Counted from the stretch's first letter, positions 1 to 6,624 are shown. The stretch is DNA of 11,832 nt from Rhodospirillum sp. UBA1311 (GCA_002307145.1 DBTR01000051.1:58082-69913), one strand, 5' to 3'. Notes: generated by a model not told the origin, from the letters alone. Translations and numbers: made by a program.

Positions 1-935
1 GGCTGTCGCGCCGCGTGCCCTGCCTCTGCAAGGTCGCGCCGAACATCGCCAACGTCCATGTCGAGGACGTCCATCGCGCGGGCGGGATCATGGGTATCCT
101 CGGCGAACTCGAACGCGGCGGCCTGATCAATCCCGAATGTCCGACCGTCCATGCCCCGACCCTGGGCGATGCCCTGACGCGCTGGGACATCAAGCGCACC
201 GACGACGAGACCGTTTCCGAGTTCTATCGCGCCGCGCCGGGCGGCGTGCGCACGACCGAGGCGTTCAGCCAGGCGAAGCGCTGGGATGCGCTCGATGCCG
301 ACCGCGACGCCGGGGTGATCCGCAACGTTGCCCACGCGTTCTCGAAGGACGGTGGTCTCGCTGTGCTGTTCGGTAACCTCGCCGAGGAAGGCGCGATCGT
401 GAAAACCGCGGGCGTCGATGCCTCGGTGCTGACCTTCTCCGGCCCGGCGGTGATCTGCGACAGCCAGGAGGAGGCGGTCGACAAGATCCTCGGCGGCAAG
501 GTCAAGCCGGGCGACGTGGTGATCGTCCGCTACGAAGGCCCGAAGGGCGGCCCGGGGATGCAGGAAATGCTCTACCCGACCAGCTATCTCAAGAGCCGTG
601 GTCTTGGCAAGGTCTGCGCCCTGGTCACCGACGGGCGGTTCTCCGGCGGGTCGTCGGGCCTCTGCATCGGCCACGCCTCGCCGGAAGCGGCGGAAGGCGG
701 GGTGATCGGCCTGATCCAGGCCGGCGACATCATCGACATCGACATTCCCAATCGCACGATGGCGGTACGCCTCACCGAGGCCCAGATCGAAGCCCGACGC
801 GCGGCGGAAAAGCTGAAAGGCCCGATGGCCTGGAAACCGGCGGGCCGCGAACGGGCGGTTTCCCAGGCCTTGAAAGCCTACGCAGCGATGGCCTCCAACG
901 CGTCCAAGGGCGCGGTTCGGGTGGTCCCCGAATAA
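1..935 (+). CDS. ilvD: Dihydroxy-acid dehydratase, C-terminal part (5' end outside window)
   Basis: IlvD dehydrates 2,3-dihydroxy-isovalerate and 2,3-dihydroxy-methylvalerate to the 2-keto acids in valine and isoleucine synthesis, in the cytoplasm, using an Fe-S cluster. The open frame enters from the left edge (codons from base 3) and ends with TAA at 933-935, giving about 310 residues of a family of roughly 610. It follows the E. coli protein closely: the VEDVHRAGG block, then KDGGLAVL, then GGPGMQEMLYPTS, and the IlvD/Edd signature TDGRFSGGSSG at 627-659, whose FSGG serine is the proposed catalytic base. The cluster-binding cysteines lie in the missing N-terminal half. A GTG at 15 is only the first in-frame start-like codon inside the fragment, not the true start. 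Nothing looks broken in the part seen. A hairpin terminator follows 15 bases after the stop, so the gene is probably the last of its transcript. Confidence 0.97.
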   Translation, partial: LSRRVPCLCKVAPNIANVHVEDVHRAGGIMGILGELERGGLINPECPTVHAPTLGDALTRWDIKRTDDETVSEFYRAAPGGVRTTEAFSQAKRWDALDADRDAGVIRNVAHAFSKDGGLAVLFGNLAEEGAIVKTAGVDASVLTFSGPAVICDSQEEAVDKILGGKVKPGDVVIVRYEGPKGGPGMQEMLYPTSYLKSRGLGKVCALVTDGRFSGGSSGLCIGHASPEAAEGGVIGLIQAGDIIDIDIPNRTMAVRLTEAQIEARRAAEKLKGPMAWKPAGRERAVSQALKAYAAMASNASKGAVRVVPE

Positions 936-949
936 GCCGGTTTGATGTT

Positions 950-980
950 AAGAACCCCGCAGAAATGCGGGGTTCTTTGC
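950..980 (+). terminator. Rho-independent terminator of ilvD
   Basis: A perfect 11-bp stem (950-960 with 967-977) closes a six-base loop (agaaat) and runs straight into a short T-rich stretch. It sits 15 bases after the ilvD stop and before the next + strand gene. The T tract is short, so termination may be partial. Confidence 0.8.
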
Positions 981-1036
981 GATTATACTGGCCGCACGCC
1001 ACGTGTTCCCTTTCCGTGCCCCGAAAGTCGTTTCCA

Positions 1037-2458
1037 ATGCCGATAAGTGCGCTCACCCGAGGGGTGATGCTGGTCGTCTCGACCGTTCTCGTGATCCTCG
1101 GCGCCCTCACCGGCGCGGTCTGGCTCAAGGTCGCGGCGGGCGCGCTGGGCGCGGTCTACGTTCTCCTGGTGTTCTTCAAGGTGCGTTGGTCGCGGCGAGC
1201 CTTCGTCGTCGTCGCGATCTGCCTGAGCGCGGCGGCGTTGATCTGGCGGCGGGATGGCTGGGCGCTGGTGGAGCAGGCGTTCGTCTCCGCCGGGTTCATC
1301 CTCGCGTTCTTCGTCGCGCTGTCGACGCTGCGGACCGCGGCGGGGTCCTCCGCCTCGATCCGCCAGTGCGGCCTCTACCTTGCCACCCGCACTCCAGCGA
1401 AGCGCTATCTCGCCCTTGCCATGGGCGGCCACCTGTTCTCGCTGGTGCTCAACTACGGCTCGATTTCGTTGCTTGGCACCATCGTCGAGCAGGCCGAGAC
1501 CGGCCCCGACGGCAAGTTCCTCAACGTCGTGCGGTTGCGGCGGATGCTGCTTGCGATCCAGCGCGGCTTCGCCACCACGCTCTGCTGGTCGCCGCTGTCG
1601 TTCTCGATGGCGGTCGGCTCGACCCTGGTGCCGGGCGGCAGCTGGGGCGCGACGGCGGGTTACGGCATGGTCACCGCGTTCCTCGCGACGCTGCTCGGCT
1701 GGGGCCTCGACGTCGCATTCAAGCCGCCGCGTCCGCCGAATGCGCCGCCGCCGCCCGAACCGGTGGGCTCGTTGCTGTCGCTCAGGCCCTTGGTGCTGCT
1801 GCTGATTGCGATCGTCCTGGGTACGGCGGCGTTTTGCACCGCTACCGGGCTGCCGGTGATCGTCGCGGTGACGGCGGTGGTGCCTTCGGTCAGCGTCGCG
1901 TGGATGGCGGTCCAGGTCGCCTCGCCGCAGCCCGGTGCGCCGCGCCCGGCGGCGGCGTCGGTGGCGACCGAGGTCGGGCGCCGCTGCGGCGACTTCCTTG
2001 CCCGTGAAGTCGATTCCTATCGCGGCGAGATGGTTCTGCTCTACATGGCCGGGTTCATCGGCAAGCTCGGCGCGGGCCTCGCCGAGCCGCTGGTCAGCGC
2101 CCACCTGTTCGATCTCTCGGCGATTCCACCCTGGGGCGTCCTGGCGATCCTGGTGTGCGGCATGCCCCTGCTCGGTCAGGCCGGGATGCACCCGATCCTC
2201 GCCGCGTCGCTGCTGGTGCCGCTGCTGCCCTCGCCCGAGGCGCTCGGCATCGCGCCCGGCCTGGTGATGCTGGCGATGGCGTTCGGCTGGTCGATCTCGG
2301 CGGTCTCTTCGCCGTTCACCGCCACGGTGCTGCTGATCGGCGTGTTCGGCAGGGTTTCGGCCCTCACCGTCGGCCTCAGATGGAACGGCCTTTACATCCT
2401 CGCCGCGTGTGTTTTCGGCGTGGCGTGGCTGGTGCTTCTCACGGCGGTGACGGGGTAG
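1037..2458 (+). CDS. Polytopic membrane transporter-like protein (ion-transporter superfamily-like, substrate unknown)
   Basis: The predicted product is 473 residues of inner-membrane protein with about 12 hydrophobic segments, roughly at residues 9-48 (two), 54-70, 78-98, 128-150, 178-197, 204-224, 250-292 (two), 332-350, 365-395, 408-437 and 447-470. A Pro-rich, charged loop (229-245) and a cytoplasm-like loop (293-330) separate the halves. Two segments resemble each other: CWSPLSFSMAV near 183 and GWSISAVSSPFTATV near 417. Each lies in a half containing a Gly/Ser-rich break, as expected for the inverted-repeat fold of the ion-transporter superfamily (ArsB/NhaD/DASS-like). No substrate can be named. 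ATG 1037 was chosen because the only earlier start, 965, lies inside the ilvD terminator loop; ATG 1067 is possible. It is the first gene of a tight + strand cluster, ending 3 bases before the hydrolase gene. The coding call is firm; the family call is inference. Confidence 0.8.
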   Translation: MPISALTRGVMLVVSTVLVILGALTGAVWLKVAAGALGAVYVLLVFFKVRWSRRAFVVVAICLSAAALIWRRDGWALVEQAFVSAGFILAFFVALSTLRTAAGSSASIRQCGLYLATRTPAKRYLALAMGGHLFSLVLNYGSISLLGTIVEQAETGPDGKFLNVVRLRRMLLAIQRGFATTLCWSPLSFSMAVGSTLVPGGSWGATAGYGMVTAFLATLLGWGLDVAFKPPRPPNAPPPPEPVGSLLSLRPLVLLLIAIVLGTAAFCTATGLPVIVAVTAVVPSVSVAWMAVQVASPQPGAPRPAAASVATEVGRRCGDFLAREVDSYRGEMVLLYMAGFIGKLGAGLAEPLVSAHLFDLSAIPPWGVLAILVCGMPLLGQAGMHPILAASLLVPLLPSPEALGIAPGLVMLAMAFGWSISAVSSPFTATVLLIGVFGRVSALTVGLRWNGLYILAACVFGVAWLVLLTAVTG

Positions 2459-2461
2459 GCG

Positions 2462-3313
2462 ATGCGCGGATTTCTGTTGGTGTTGGCGGTGGCCGTGTGT
2501 GCTGCTCCGGCGCGGGCGGAAACCCGCGAGATCGCGCTGCCGACCCGCGACGGTCTCGCCCTACGGGCGGTGCTGGTCAAGCCCGACGGCCCCGGGCCGT
2601 TCCCCGCGATCGTCGCGCTGCACGGCTGCGGCGGGCTCTGGAACAAGACCAACGGCAAGATGCTGATGCGCGAAACCGCCTGGGCGAAGCGCTGGACCGA
2701 CGCGGGCTATGCCGCGATCTTCCCCGACAGCTTCACCGCGAGGGGCGAGACCAGCGTCTGCAGCCAGGTCGAGCGGCCGATCCTGCCGCAGCGCGAGCGG
2801 GTGCGCGACGCCTACGACGCGCTCGCCTGGCTCCAGGCGCAGAGCTTCGTCAAGCCCGACCGGATCGCGGTGTTCGGCTGGTCGCACGGCGGCATGACCA
2901 CGCTCTGGAGCATCGCGTCGGCCAGTCCTGGCCGTCCCGAGGGCCTCGCCCACGACTTCGTTGGCGCGGTGGCGTTCTATCCCGGGTGCGTCGACGTCGG
3001 CAAAACCCCGTTCACAGCCCAAGCGCCGCTCCTGATCGAGATCGGCGCGGAAGATACCTGGACCCTGCCGAAGGCCTGCCAATCGCTGGTCGCGGCGGCG
3101 AAGGCGCGCGGCGGCGCGGAGATCGCCATCGACGTCTATCCCGAGGCGGTCCACGGCTTCGACCAGCCGACCGGCAGCGTCCACCCCTTCGTCACCCGGA
3201 ATTCGATCTACAAGACCGGCGAAAAGACGGTTATGGTCGGCGCGAACCCGGCGGCGCGAGAAGCCGCGATCCCCCGGGCGATGGCGTGGCTGAAGGGTGT
3301 TCTCGACCGATGA
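2462..3313 (+). CDS. Exported dienelactone-hydrolase-like alpha/beta hydrolase
   Basis: The protein is 283 residues of the dienelactone hydrolase (DLH) family of alpha/beta hydrolases. A signal peptide covers residues 1-19 (hydrophobic FLLVLAVAV, cleavage after A-R-A), so the mature enzyme should be periplasmic, whereas classical DLH enzymes are cytoplasmic. The oxyanion-hole strand LHGCGG is at 53-58. The nucleophile elbow GWSHGG at 139-144 gives Ser141, Asp198 lies in GAEDTW, and His231 lies in HGFD, so the whole triad is present. DLH itself uses cysteine as nucleophile; serine here suggests an esterase or lactonase of unknown substrate. Cysteines at 56, 100, 176 and 206 could form disulfides after export. 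ATG 2462 lies 3 bases after the transporter stop, with a G-rich ribosome site inside that gene's last codons. The stop overlaps the next start by four bases (ATGA), suggesting translational coupling. Confidence 0.9.
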   Translation: MRGFLLVLAVAVCAAPARAETREIALPTRDGLALRAVLVKPDGPGPFPAIVALHGCGGLWNKTNGKMLMRETAWAKRWTDAGYAAIFPDSFTARGETSVCSQVERPILPQRERVRDAYDALAWLQAQSFVKPDRIAVFGWSHGGMTTLWSIASASPGRPEGLAHDFVGAVAFYPGCVDVGKTPFTAQAPLLIEIGAEDTWTLPKACQSLVAAAKARGGAEIAIDVYPEAVHGFDQPTGSVHPFVTRNSIYKTGEKTVMVGANPAAREAAIPRAMAWLKGVLDR

Positions 3314-3672
3314 ACGACTACCGGTTTTTCGCGGCATGCCTGCGCTTCGTTGCGCGACGCACCGACGCGGCCACGCCCGAGTTGGCGGCGCTGATGGCCG
3401 ATCTGGAGGCGATCGCGGCGGGCGTCGAGGCGGAGGGCGCGGTGATCGTCGCGCGGGACCGGCTCAAGGGGGCGGCACGGGCGCTTGCGGGCGTCGCGGC
3501 GATGTTGCAGCAACAAATTTTGCCCGAGGCGGTGGCTGCGGGCGACGCGGGAGCGGAGCGCCGCGTCCGCTGGATGATCGATGCGGCGATGACCGGCATG
3601 GCGGGGCTTTCCGCCCATGGCGAATCCGCCGATGCCGGAGACTACCGTAAGCCTCTGCCGCCCGCGCCGTGA
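3310..3672 (+). CDS. Conserved-looking hypothetical protein, 120 residues
   Basis: I do not recognise this family. The 120-residue protein starts at the ATG sharing an ATGA overlap with the hydrolase stop, which is strong evidence that it is a real, coupled gene. It is Ala-rich and predicted to be nearly all helical: residues 1-20 are basic and aromatic (MNDYRFFAAC), 22-42 form an acidic amphipathic helix (LAALMADLEAIAAGVEAE), 44-70 form a second helix ending in QQQ, and 83-101 form a third. The tail (102-120) is polar and Pro-rich. There is no signal peptide, membrane segment or metal motif. A small helical-bundle adaptor or regulator of a neighbouring protein would fit, but this is inference. 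The much longer open frame that runs into it from 2155 is a shadow of the transporter and hydrolase genes. Confidence 0.75.
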   Translation: MNDYRFFAACLRFVARRTDAATPELAALMADLEAIAAGVEAEGAVIVARDRLKGAARALAGVAAMLQQQILPEAVAAGDAGAERRVRWMIDAAMTGMAGLSAHGESADAGDYRKPLPPAP

Positions 3673-3712
3673 TTTGCACGCCGGGCGGATTCCGGGTATG
3701 AGCGGAGAAGCG

Positions 3713-4582
3713 ATGCAGGGGCAGGGGGGTGCGGTGATCGGTTTGCGGGTTCTCGGGGTGTGCGCCGCGCTTGCGTGCGCGGGCCTGTCCGCGCCTGCGT
3801 TGGCGCAGGGCGAAGGCAAGGTCTCGACCGACACTCTCAATGCGCTGCTCTGGGTGCAGTCGAGCGCCGAATACAAGGCCGCCTGCCTCGGAACCTACGC
3901 CGCCGCGCGCGCCGCCCTCGACCGCGCCCTCGACAATCCGGATCTGAGCGCCGCCCTCGAACAGGAGGCGCACCCGCGCGGCAAGCCGCCCGCCGTGGTC
4001 CTGGACCTCGACGATACGGTATTCGACAACAGCCCGTACTTCGCCTGGCTGCTCAAAAGCGGCCAGGAGTACAGCGCGCAGAGCTTCGGCGACTATGTCG
4101 AGGAGCGGGGCGCGGAGCCGGTGCCCGGCGCAATTTCCTACATCCGCTACGCCCAGTCCAAGGGCGTCGCGGTATTCTTCGTTTCCAATCGCAGCGTCAA
4201 GCTGGAGGAGGCCACCCGCGACGCGCTGAAGGCCTTCGGCGTCGCCCTCGATGCCAACGGTGAGGACAGCGTGCTGCTCAAGCGCGAGCGTCGCGACTGG
4301 GGGATGCTGAAGGGCAGCCGCCGCGCGTTCATCGCCGAGCGGTATCGGATCGTCCAGATCGTCGGAGACAACCTCGGCGACTTCGTCGACGACTTCGGCG
4401 TGACCATCGCGCTACGCGCCCAGGAAGCTCTCAACCAGACGAACTATTGGGGCGAAAAATGGATGATGCTGCCCAATCCGGTTTATGGAAGCTGGGAAAA
4501 CGCAGCCTACGAATACAATATCAAGCTCGACGAGGACGAGCGCCACGCGGAAAAACTGCGGGCTTTGAGCCCCTGGAAGTGA
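3713..4582 (+). CDS. Periplasmic class C acid phosphatase, HAD superfamily (e(P4)-like)
   Basis: This enzyme of the non-specific class C acid phosphatase / e(P4) nucleotidase family removes phosphate from organic phosphomonoesters outside the inner membrane. It is 289 residues from ATG 3713, chosen for a good ribosome site (GGAG five bases upstream); ATG 3698 is an alternative and 3617 would overlap the previous gene. A signal peptide ends at ALA (residue 31). The LACAG stretch is not a proper lipobox, so the protein is probably soluble, unlike the lipoprotein e(P4). HAD motif I is DLDDTVFDNSPY with Asp98 as nucleophile and Asp100 as acid/base. Motif II is FVSNRS (Ser158), motif III is probably Lys190 in LLKRERRDWG, and motif IV is VGDNLGDFVDD (Asp219, Asp223). 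The LLWVQSSAEYKA block near 45-56 is family-typical. The gene lies 40 bases after the hypothetical gene and 6 before the kinase gene. Confidence 0.92.
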   Translation: MQGQGGAVIGLRVLGVCAALACAGLSAPALAQGEGKVSTDTLNALLWVQSSAEYKAACLGTYAAARAALDRALDNPDLSAALEQEAHPRGKPPAVVLDLDDTVFDNSPYFAWLLKSGQEYSAQSFGDYVEERGAEPVPGAISYIRYAQSKGVAVFFVSNRSVKLEEATRDALKAFGVALDANGEDSVLLKRERRDWGMLKGSRRAFIAERYRIVQIVGDNLGDFVDDFGVTIALRAQEALNQTNYWGEKWMMLPNPVYGSWENAAYEYNIKLDEDERHAEKLRALSPWK

Positions 4583-4588
4583 GGATCG

Positions 4589-5260
4589 ATGCCCAACCGT
4601 CGTGATGCCGCTACCCGCAAGATTTTTCCGGGGGTGGTGCGGCGCGCGGTGCACGACTTCAACCAGCCGCTCCAGGCGCTCCGGATGATGATCGAATTGC
4701 CCGGCGTGGTCGCCGACGACGGCCGCGCCATTCCGCGAAAGCTTGGCCTTGCCCTCGCCGAACTCGAAGCCCGCTTCGCGCAGATCCAGGCGCTCGCCCG
4801 CGTTCTCGACGGCGCGGCGGAAGATGAACCGCCGCGCATGATCCCGTTCTCCGACGTGGTCGCGATGGCGCGGCGGCTGCGGCCCGAGCTTTGGAGCGGC
4901 GACGTGCGCGTCGTCGCCGTCCATGCCGCGTGCCCGGTCTGCCTGCCGCTGCGTGCCGCCGGATGGTGCCTGAACGCTCTGGTCGCCAACGCGCGGGCGG
5001 CGCGACCACGCTCCCGCATCGTCGTCGGGCCGCGCGAGGGCGGGCGGCGGATCATCGTCGCCGACGACGGCGACGGCATGAACCGCGTGCGGCTCGCCCA
5101 ACTGCGCAAGGCGCTTGTGGGCGGCGATGCGGCGATCCTCGGCGCAGGTCTGGCGTTGGCGTCGGCGCTGGTGGCGCGCTGGGGCGGCGTCTGGCGGGTC
5201 GACGCAGTGGATGGCGGCGGCTCATGCGTGGGATTTTCCACGGCATCGGGAGCTGCCTAG
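4589..5260 (+). CDS. Soluble sensor-less histidine kinase core (DHp plus ATPase domain)
   Basis: The 223-residue cytoplasmic protein has histidine-kinase motifs but no sensor, HAMP or membrane segment. The H-box VHDFNQPLQALR starts only 20 residues in, with His22 as the likely phosphorylated residue, followed by a second helix (52-75) completing the DHp hairpin. The N-box is LNALVANARAA (Asn134 as Mg/ATP ligand), the G1 box is VADDGDGM (Asp159) and the G2 box is GAGLALASALV (185-195), closing with a G-rich strand near 209-215. The ATPase domain is compact, as in the HisKA/HATPase_c group. ATG 4589 is 6 bases after the phosphatase stop, with GAGGA just upstream. How it receives a signal is not visible: a partner protein, or one of the neighbours, would have to supply it. 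No response regulator gene is adjacent; the nearest is the REC-Hpt gene at 8538-9611. Confidence 0.85.
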   Translation: MPNRRDAATRKIFPGVVRRAVHDFNQPLQALRMMIELPGVVADDGRAIPRKLGLALAELEARFAQIQALARVLDGAAEDEPPRMIPFSDVVAMARRLRPELWSGDVRVVAVHAACPVCLPLRAAGWCLNALVANARAARPRSRIVVGPREGGRRIIVADDGDGMNRVRLAQLRKALVGGDAAILGAGLALASALVARWGGVWRVDAVDGGGSCVGFSTASGAA

Positions 5261-5337
5261 AAAAAAGACAAGCGTCGGCTTGCGGATTCGCGTTATTCTT
5301 TTCGGAAATCCACCGGTTACCACTGAGGACCGTCTTC

Positions 5338-6267
5338 GTGGGATTGAAAGATCTCCTCTCCGGCGCCCGCGCCAAGCCCGTGAGCCCGTCCGCGCCGCGT
5401 ACGGCGCCTCCGTCGCCATACGCACGCCCGGTGCAGCCGGAAGGCTTCGTCCCCGGTACGTGGCCGGTCGAGCGCCTCGACGTGCTGGAGGAGGTCTGGG
5501 GCAAGGGATGTCTCCAGCCCGGCGCGCACGAAGACATCACCGGCCTGATGAACGTCTGCGCGCTCTCGTCCGCGAAGACCATGCTCGACATCGGCGCGGG
5601 CATCGGCGGGGCCTCCCGTGCGATGGTCAACAAGTTCGGCGTCTGGCTGGTCGGTCTCGATCGCGACGAGACCCTGGTCGCCGAGGCCAACCGCCGCTCG
5701 CTGATCGAAGACCTCGACAAGAAGGCGGTGTTCTATGCTTCCGACTTCGAAACCCTGGCGCTCAAGCCTTCGGGCTACGACGCGATCCTCTGCCGCTACG
5801 CGCTTTCCTCGGTGGCGAACAAGGAAGGGGTCTACGACCAGTTCGTCGAGGGCCTGAAGCCCTCCGCCCATCTCGTGATCGTCGACTTCGTCGTCGGCGA
5901 AGCGCAGGGCAACGAAGCCCTGCTGAAGCGCTTGTGGGAGTGCGAGGTGCCGAAGCTCCAGCCCGCGCGCGCAGGAGCGATCGCGGCGGCGCTGAAAAAA
6001 CGTAACTTCCTGATTCACGTGGCGAAGGACATCACCGACGAAGTGATGCCGCGAATCGTCGCCGGATGGGCGCGTTTTGGCCAGAGCTTGAAGCCCGGCG
6101 TGACGCCGAGGCTGACCGCCGAAATCATTCTCCATGAAGCGGCGAAATGGGAGGCGCGGGTCGCGGCCCTGCAATCCGGCGCGATCCGGGTGTATCGCTT
6201 CCACGCCACCAACTCGGCCGAGCAGAAAAAAGGCCGGGTTTCGACTTTGAGCGATTGGAAGTATTGA
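5338..6267 (+). CDS. Class I SAM-dependent methyltransferase
   Basis: A 309-residue cytoplasmic methyltransferase with a Rossmann-like fold. Residues 1-45 are a Pro/Ala-rich, probably disordered leader. Motif I, LDIGAGIGG (83-91), binds SAM; acidic Asp108 in GLDRD should hold the ribose hydroxyls; ASDF (134-137) is motif II. RYALSSV (153-159) and LVIVDFV (179-185) are the following strands. The C-terminal half (190-290) forms a helical extension seen in Methyltransf_11-type small-molecule and phospholipid methyltransferases, but the substrate cannot be told. GTG 5338 was chosen: it follows TGAGGA at 5324-5329 and begins the family-like part. ATG 5224 would overlap the kinase end and add 38 residues of unlikely sequence. 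The 77-base gap from the kinase is the largest in the cluster, so a second promoter is possible, but I see no convincing one. Confidence 0.88.
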   Translation: MGLKDLLSGARAKPVSPSAPRTAPPSPYARPVQPEGFVPGTWPVERLDVLEEVWGKGCLQPGAHEDITGLMNVCALSSAKTMLDIGAGIGGASRAMVNKFGVWLVGLDRDETLVAEANRRSLIEDLDKKAVFYASDFETLALKPSGYDAILCRYALSSVANKEGVYDQFVEGLKPSAHLVIVDFVVGEAQGNEALLKRLWECEVPKLQPARAGAIAAALKKRNFLIHVAKDITDEVMPRIVAGWARFGQSLKPGVTPRLTAEIILHEAAKWEARVAALQSGAIRVYRFHATNSAEQKKGRVSTLSDWKY

Positions 6268-6292
6268 CAGTCCGGTGGGGGCTGCGTAAGGT
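6264..6292 (+). promoter_or_regulatory. Sigma70-type promoter of rpmJ
   Basis: A perfect -35 box TTGACA (6264-6269) is followed by a 17-base spacer and TAAGGT (6287-6292), which matches the -10 consensus at three of six places. The -35 box contains the stop codon of the methyltransferase gene. Transcription would start near 6299, giving a leader of about 37 bases before rpmJ. Confidence 0.6.
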
Positions 6293-6335
6293 GCGCCCCT
6301 CAAACGGGACGCCCTAAAACCTGGAAGTGGCTATC

Positions 6336-6461
6336 ATGAAGGTTCGTAACTCTTTGAAATCCGCGAAAGCGCGGGACAAGAATTGCCGCGTGGTGCGTCG
6401 CAAAGGTCGTATCTACGTGATCAATAAGACCAATCCGCGCTTCAAGGCGCGCCAGGGCTGA
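6336..6461 (+). CDS. rpmJ: Ribosomal protein bL36, zinc-free (C-) form
   Basis: A 41-residue basic protein of the large ribosomal subunit that begins MKVRNSLKSAKARDK and ends NPRFKARQG, matching bL36. It belongs to the zinc-independent form: only one cysteine (Cys17) remains of the usual C-x2-C...C...H zinc ribbon, and it has the insertion after residue 9 seen in the E. coli paralogue YkgO. In many alphaproteobacteria this is the only L36, so it need not be a stress paralogue; whether a zinc form exists elsewhere in the genome cannot be seen here. ATG 6336 has GGAAGTGG upstream. The gene stands alone between its own promoter and a strong terminator, which fits a highly expressed single-gene unit. 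Confidence 0.96.
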   Translation: MKVRNSLKSAKARDKNCRVVRRKGRIYVINKTNPRFKARQG

Positions 6462-6482
6462 TATCGCCCCGCGCAAAGAATT

Positions 6483-6514
6483 AAAGGCGGCCTCCGGGCC
6501 GCCTTTTTAATTTT
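6483..6514 (+). terminator. Rho-independent terminator of rpmJ
   Basis: A perfect 10-bp GC-rich stem (6483-6492 with 6497-6506) carries a TCCG tetraloop and is followed by a T-rich tract to 6514. It lies 21 bases after the rpmJ stop and should be efficient. Confidence 0.93.
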
Positions 6515-6516
6515 CG

Positions 6517-6534
6517 GGCGGCGCGAGCGCCGCC
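6517..6534 (+). repeat. GC-rich hairpin between rpmJ and gdx
   Basis: A 7-bp perfect inverted repeat (6517-6523 with 6528-6534) surrounds a four-base CGAG loop. No T tract follows, so it is not a second terminator. It may be part of the gdx leader or just GC-rich palindromic sequence. Confidence 0.4.
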
Positions 6535-6543
6535 GGTTCCACC

Positions 6544-6600
6544 GGACGTCGAGGCCACGTCCTCGCCCTTTGAAAAAGGTTCAAGCCCGGGACGGCCCGG
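6544..6600 (+). promoter_or_regulatory. Structured gdx leader with an ACGG-loop hairpin; possible partial guanidine-II riboswitch
   Basis: Guanidine-II (mini-ykkC) riboswitches are two small GC-rich hairpins with ACGR loops placed just before SMR exporter genes. Here the 3' hairpin fits: a 5-bp stem (6587-6591 with 6596-6600) closes an ACGG loop, 24 bases before the gdx start. The 5' region also folds, in two mutually exclusive ways: 6544-6549 with 6557-6562 around a 7-base loop, or 6550-6554 with 6561-6565 around CCACGT. Neither gives a proper ACGR tetraloop. The gene downstream is the expected target, but the first hairpin is non-standard, so the call is tentative. Confidence 0.35.
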
Positions 6601-6624
6601 CGATTTTCATCTTGGGAGATCGCC

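Noticed and set aside
984..989. TATACT as a -10 box for the membrane protein gene
   Set aside because: It matches the consensus well, but no recognisable -35 box lies 16-18 bases upstream, where the ilvD terminator stands.
965..1036. Upstream start of the membrane protein at ATG 965
   Set aside because: The ATG lies in the loop and stem of the ilvD terminator, and the added 24 residues are hydrophilic and unlike a transporter N-terminus.
983..2191. 402-codon open frame on the minus strand opposite the membrane protein
   Set aside because: It is very rich in Arg, Asp, Gly and His with no hydrophobic core, typical of an antisense shadow in GC-rich DNA.
2155..3309. Long + strand open frame running into the 120-residue gene
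   Set aside because: It overlaps the membrane protein and hydrolase genes in another frame and has Arg/Pro-rich junk composition; only the part from 3310 is supported.
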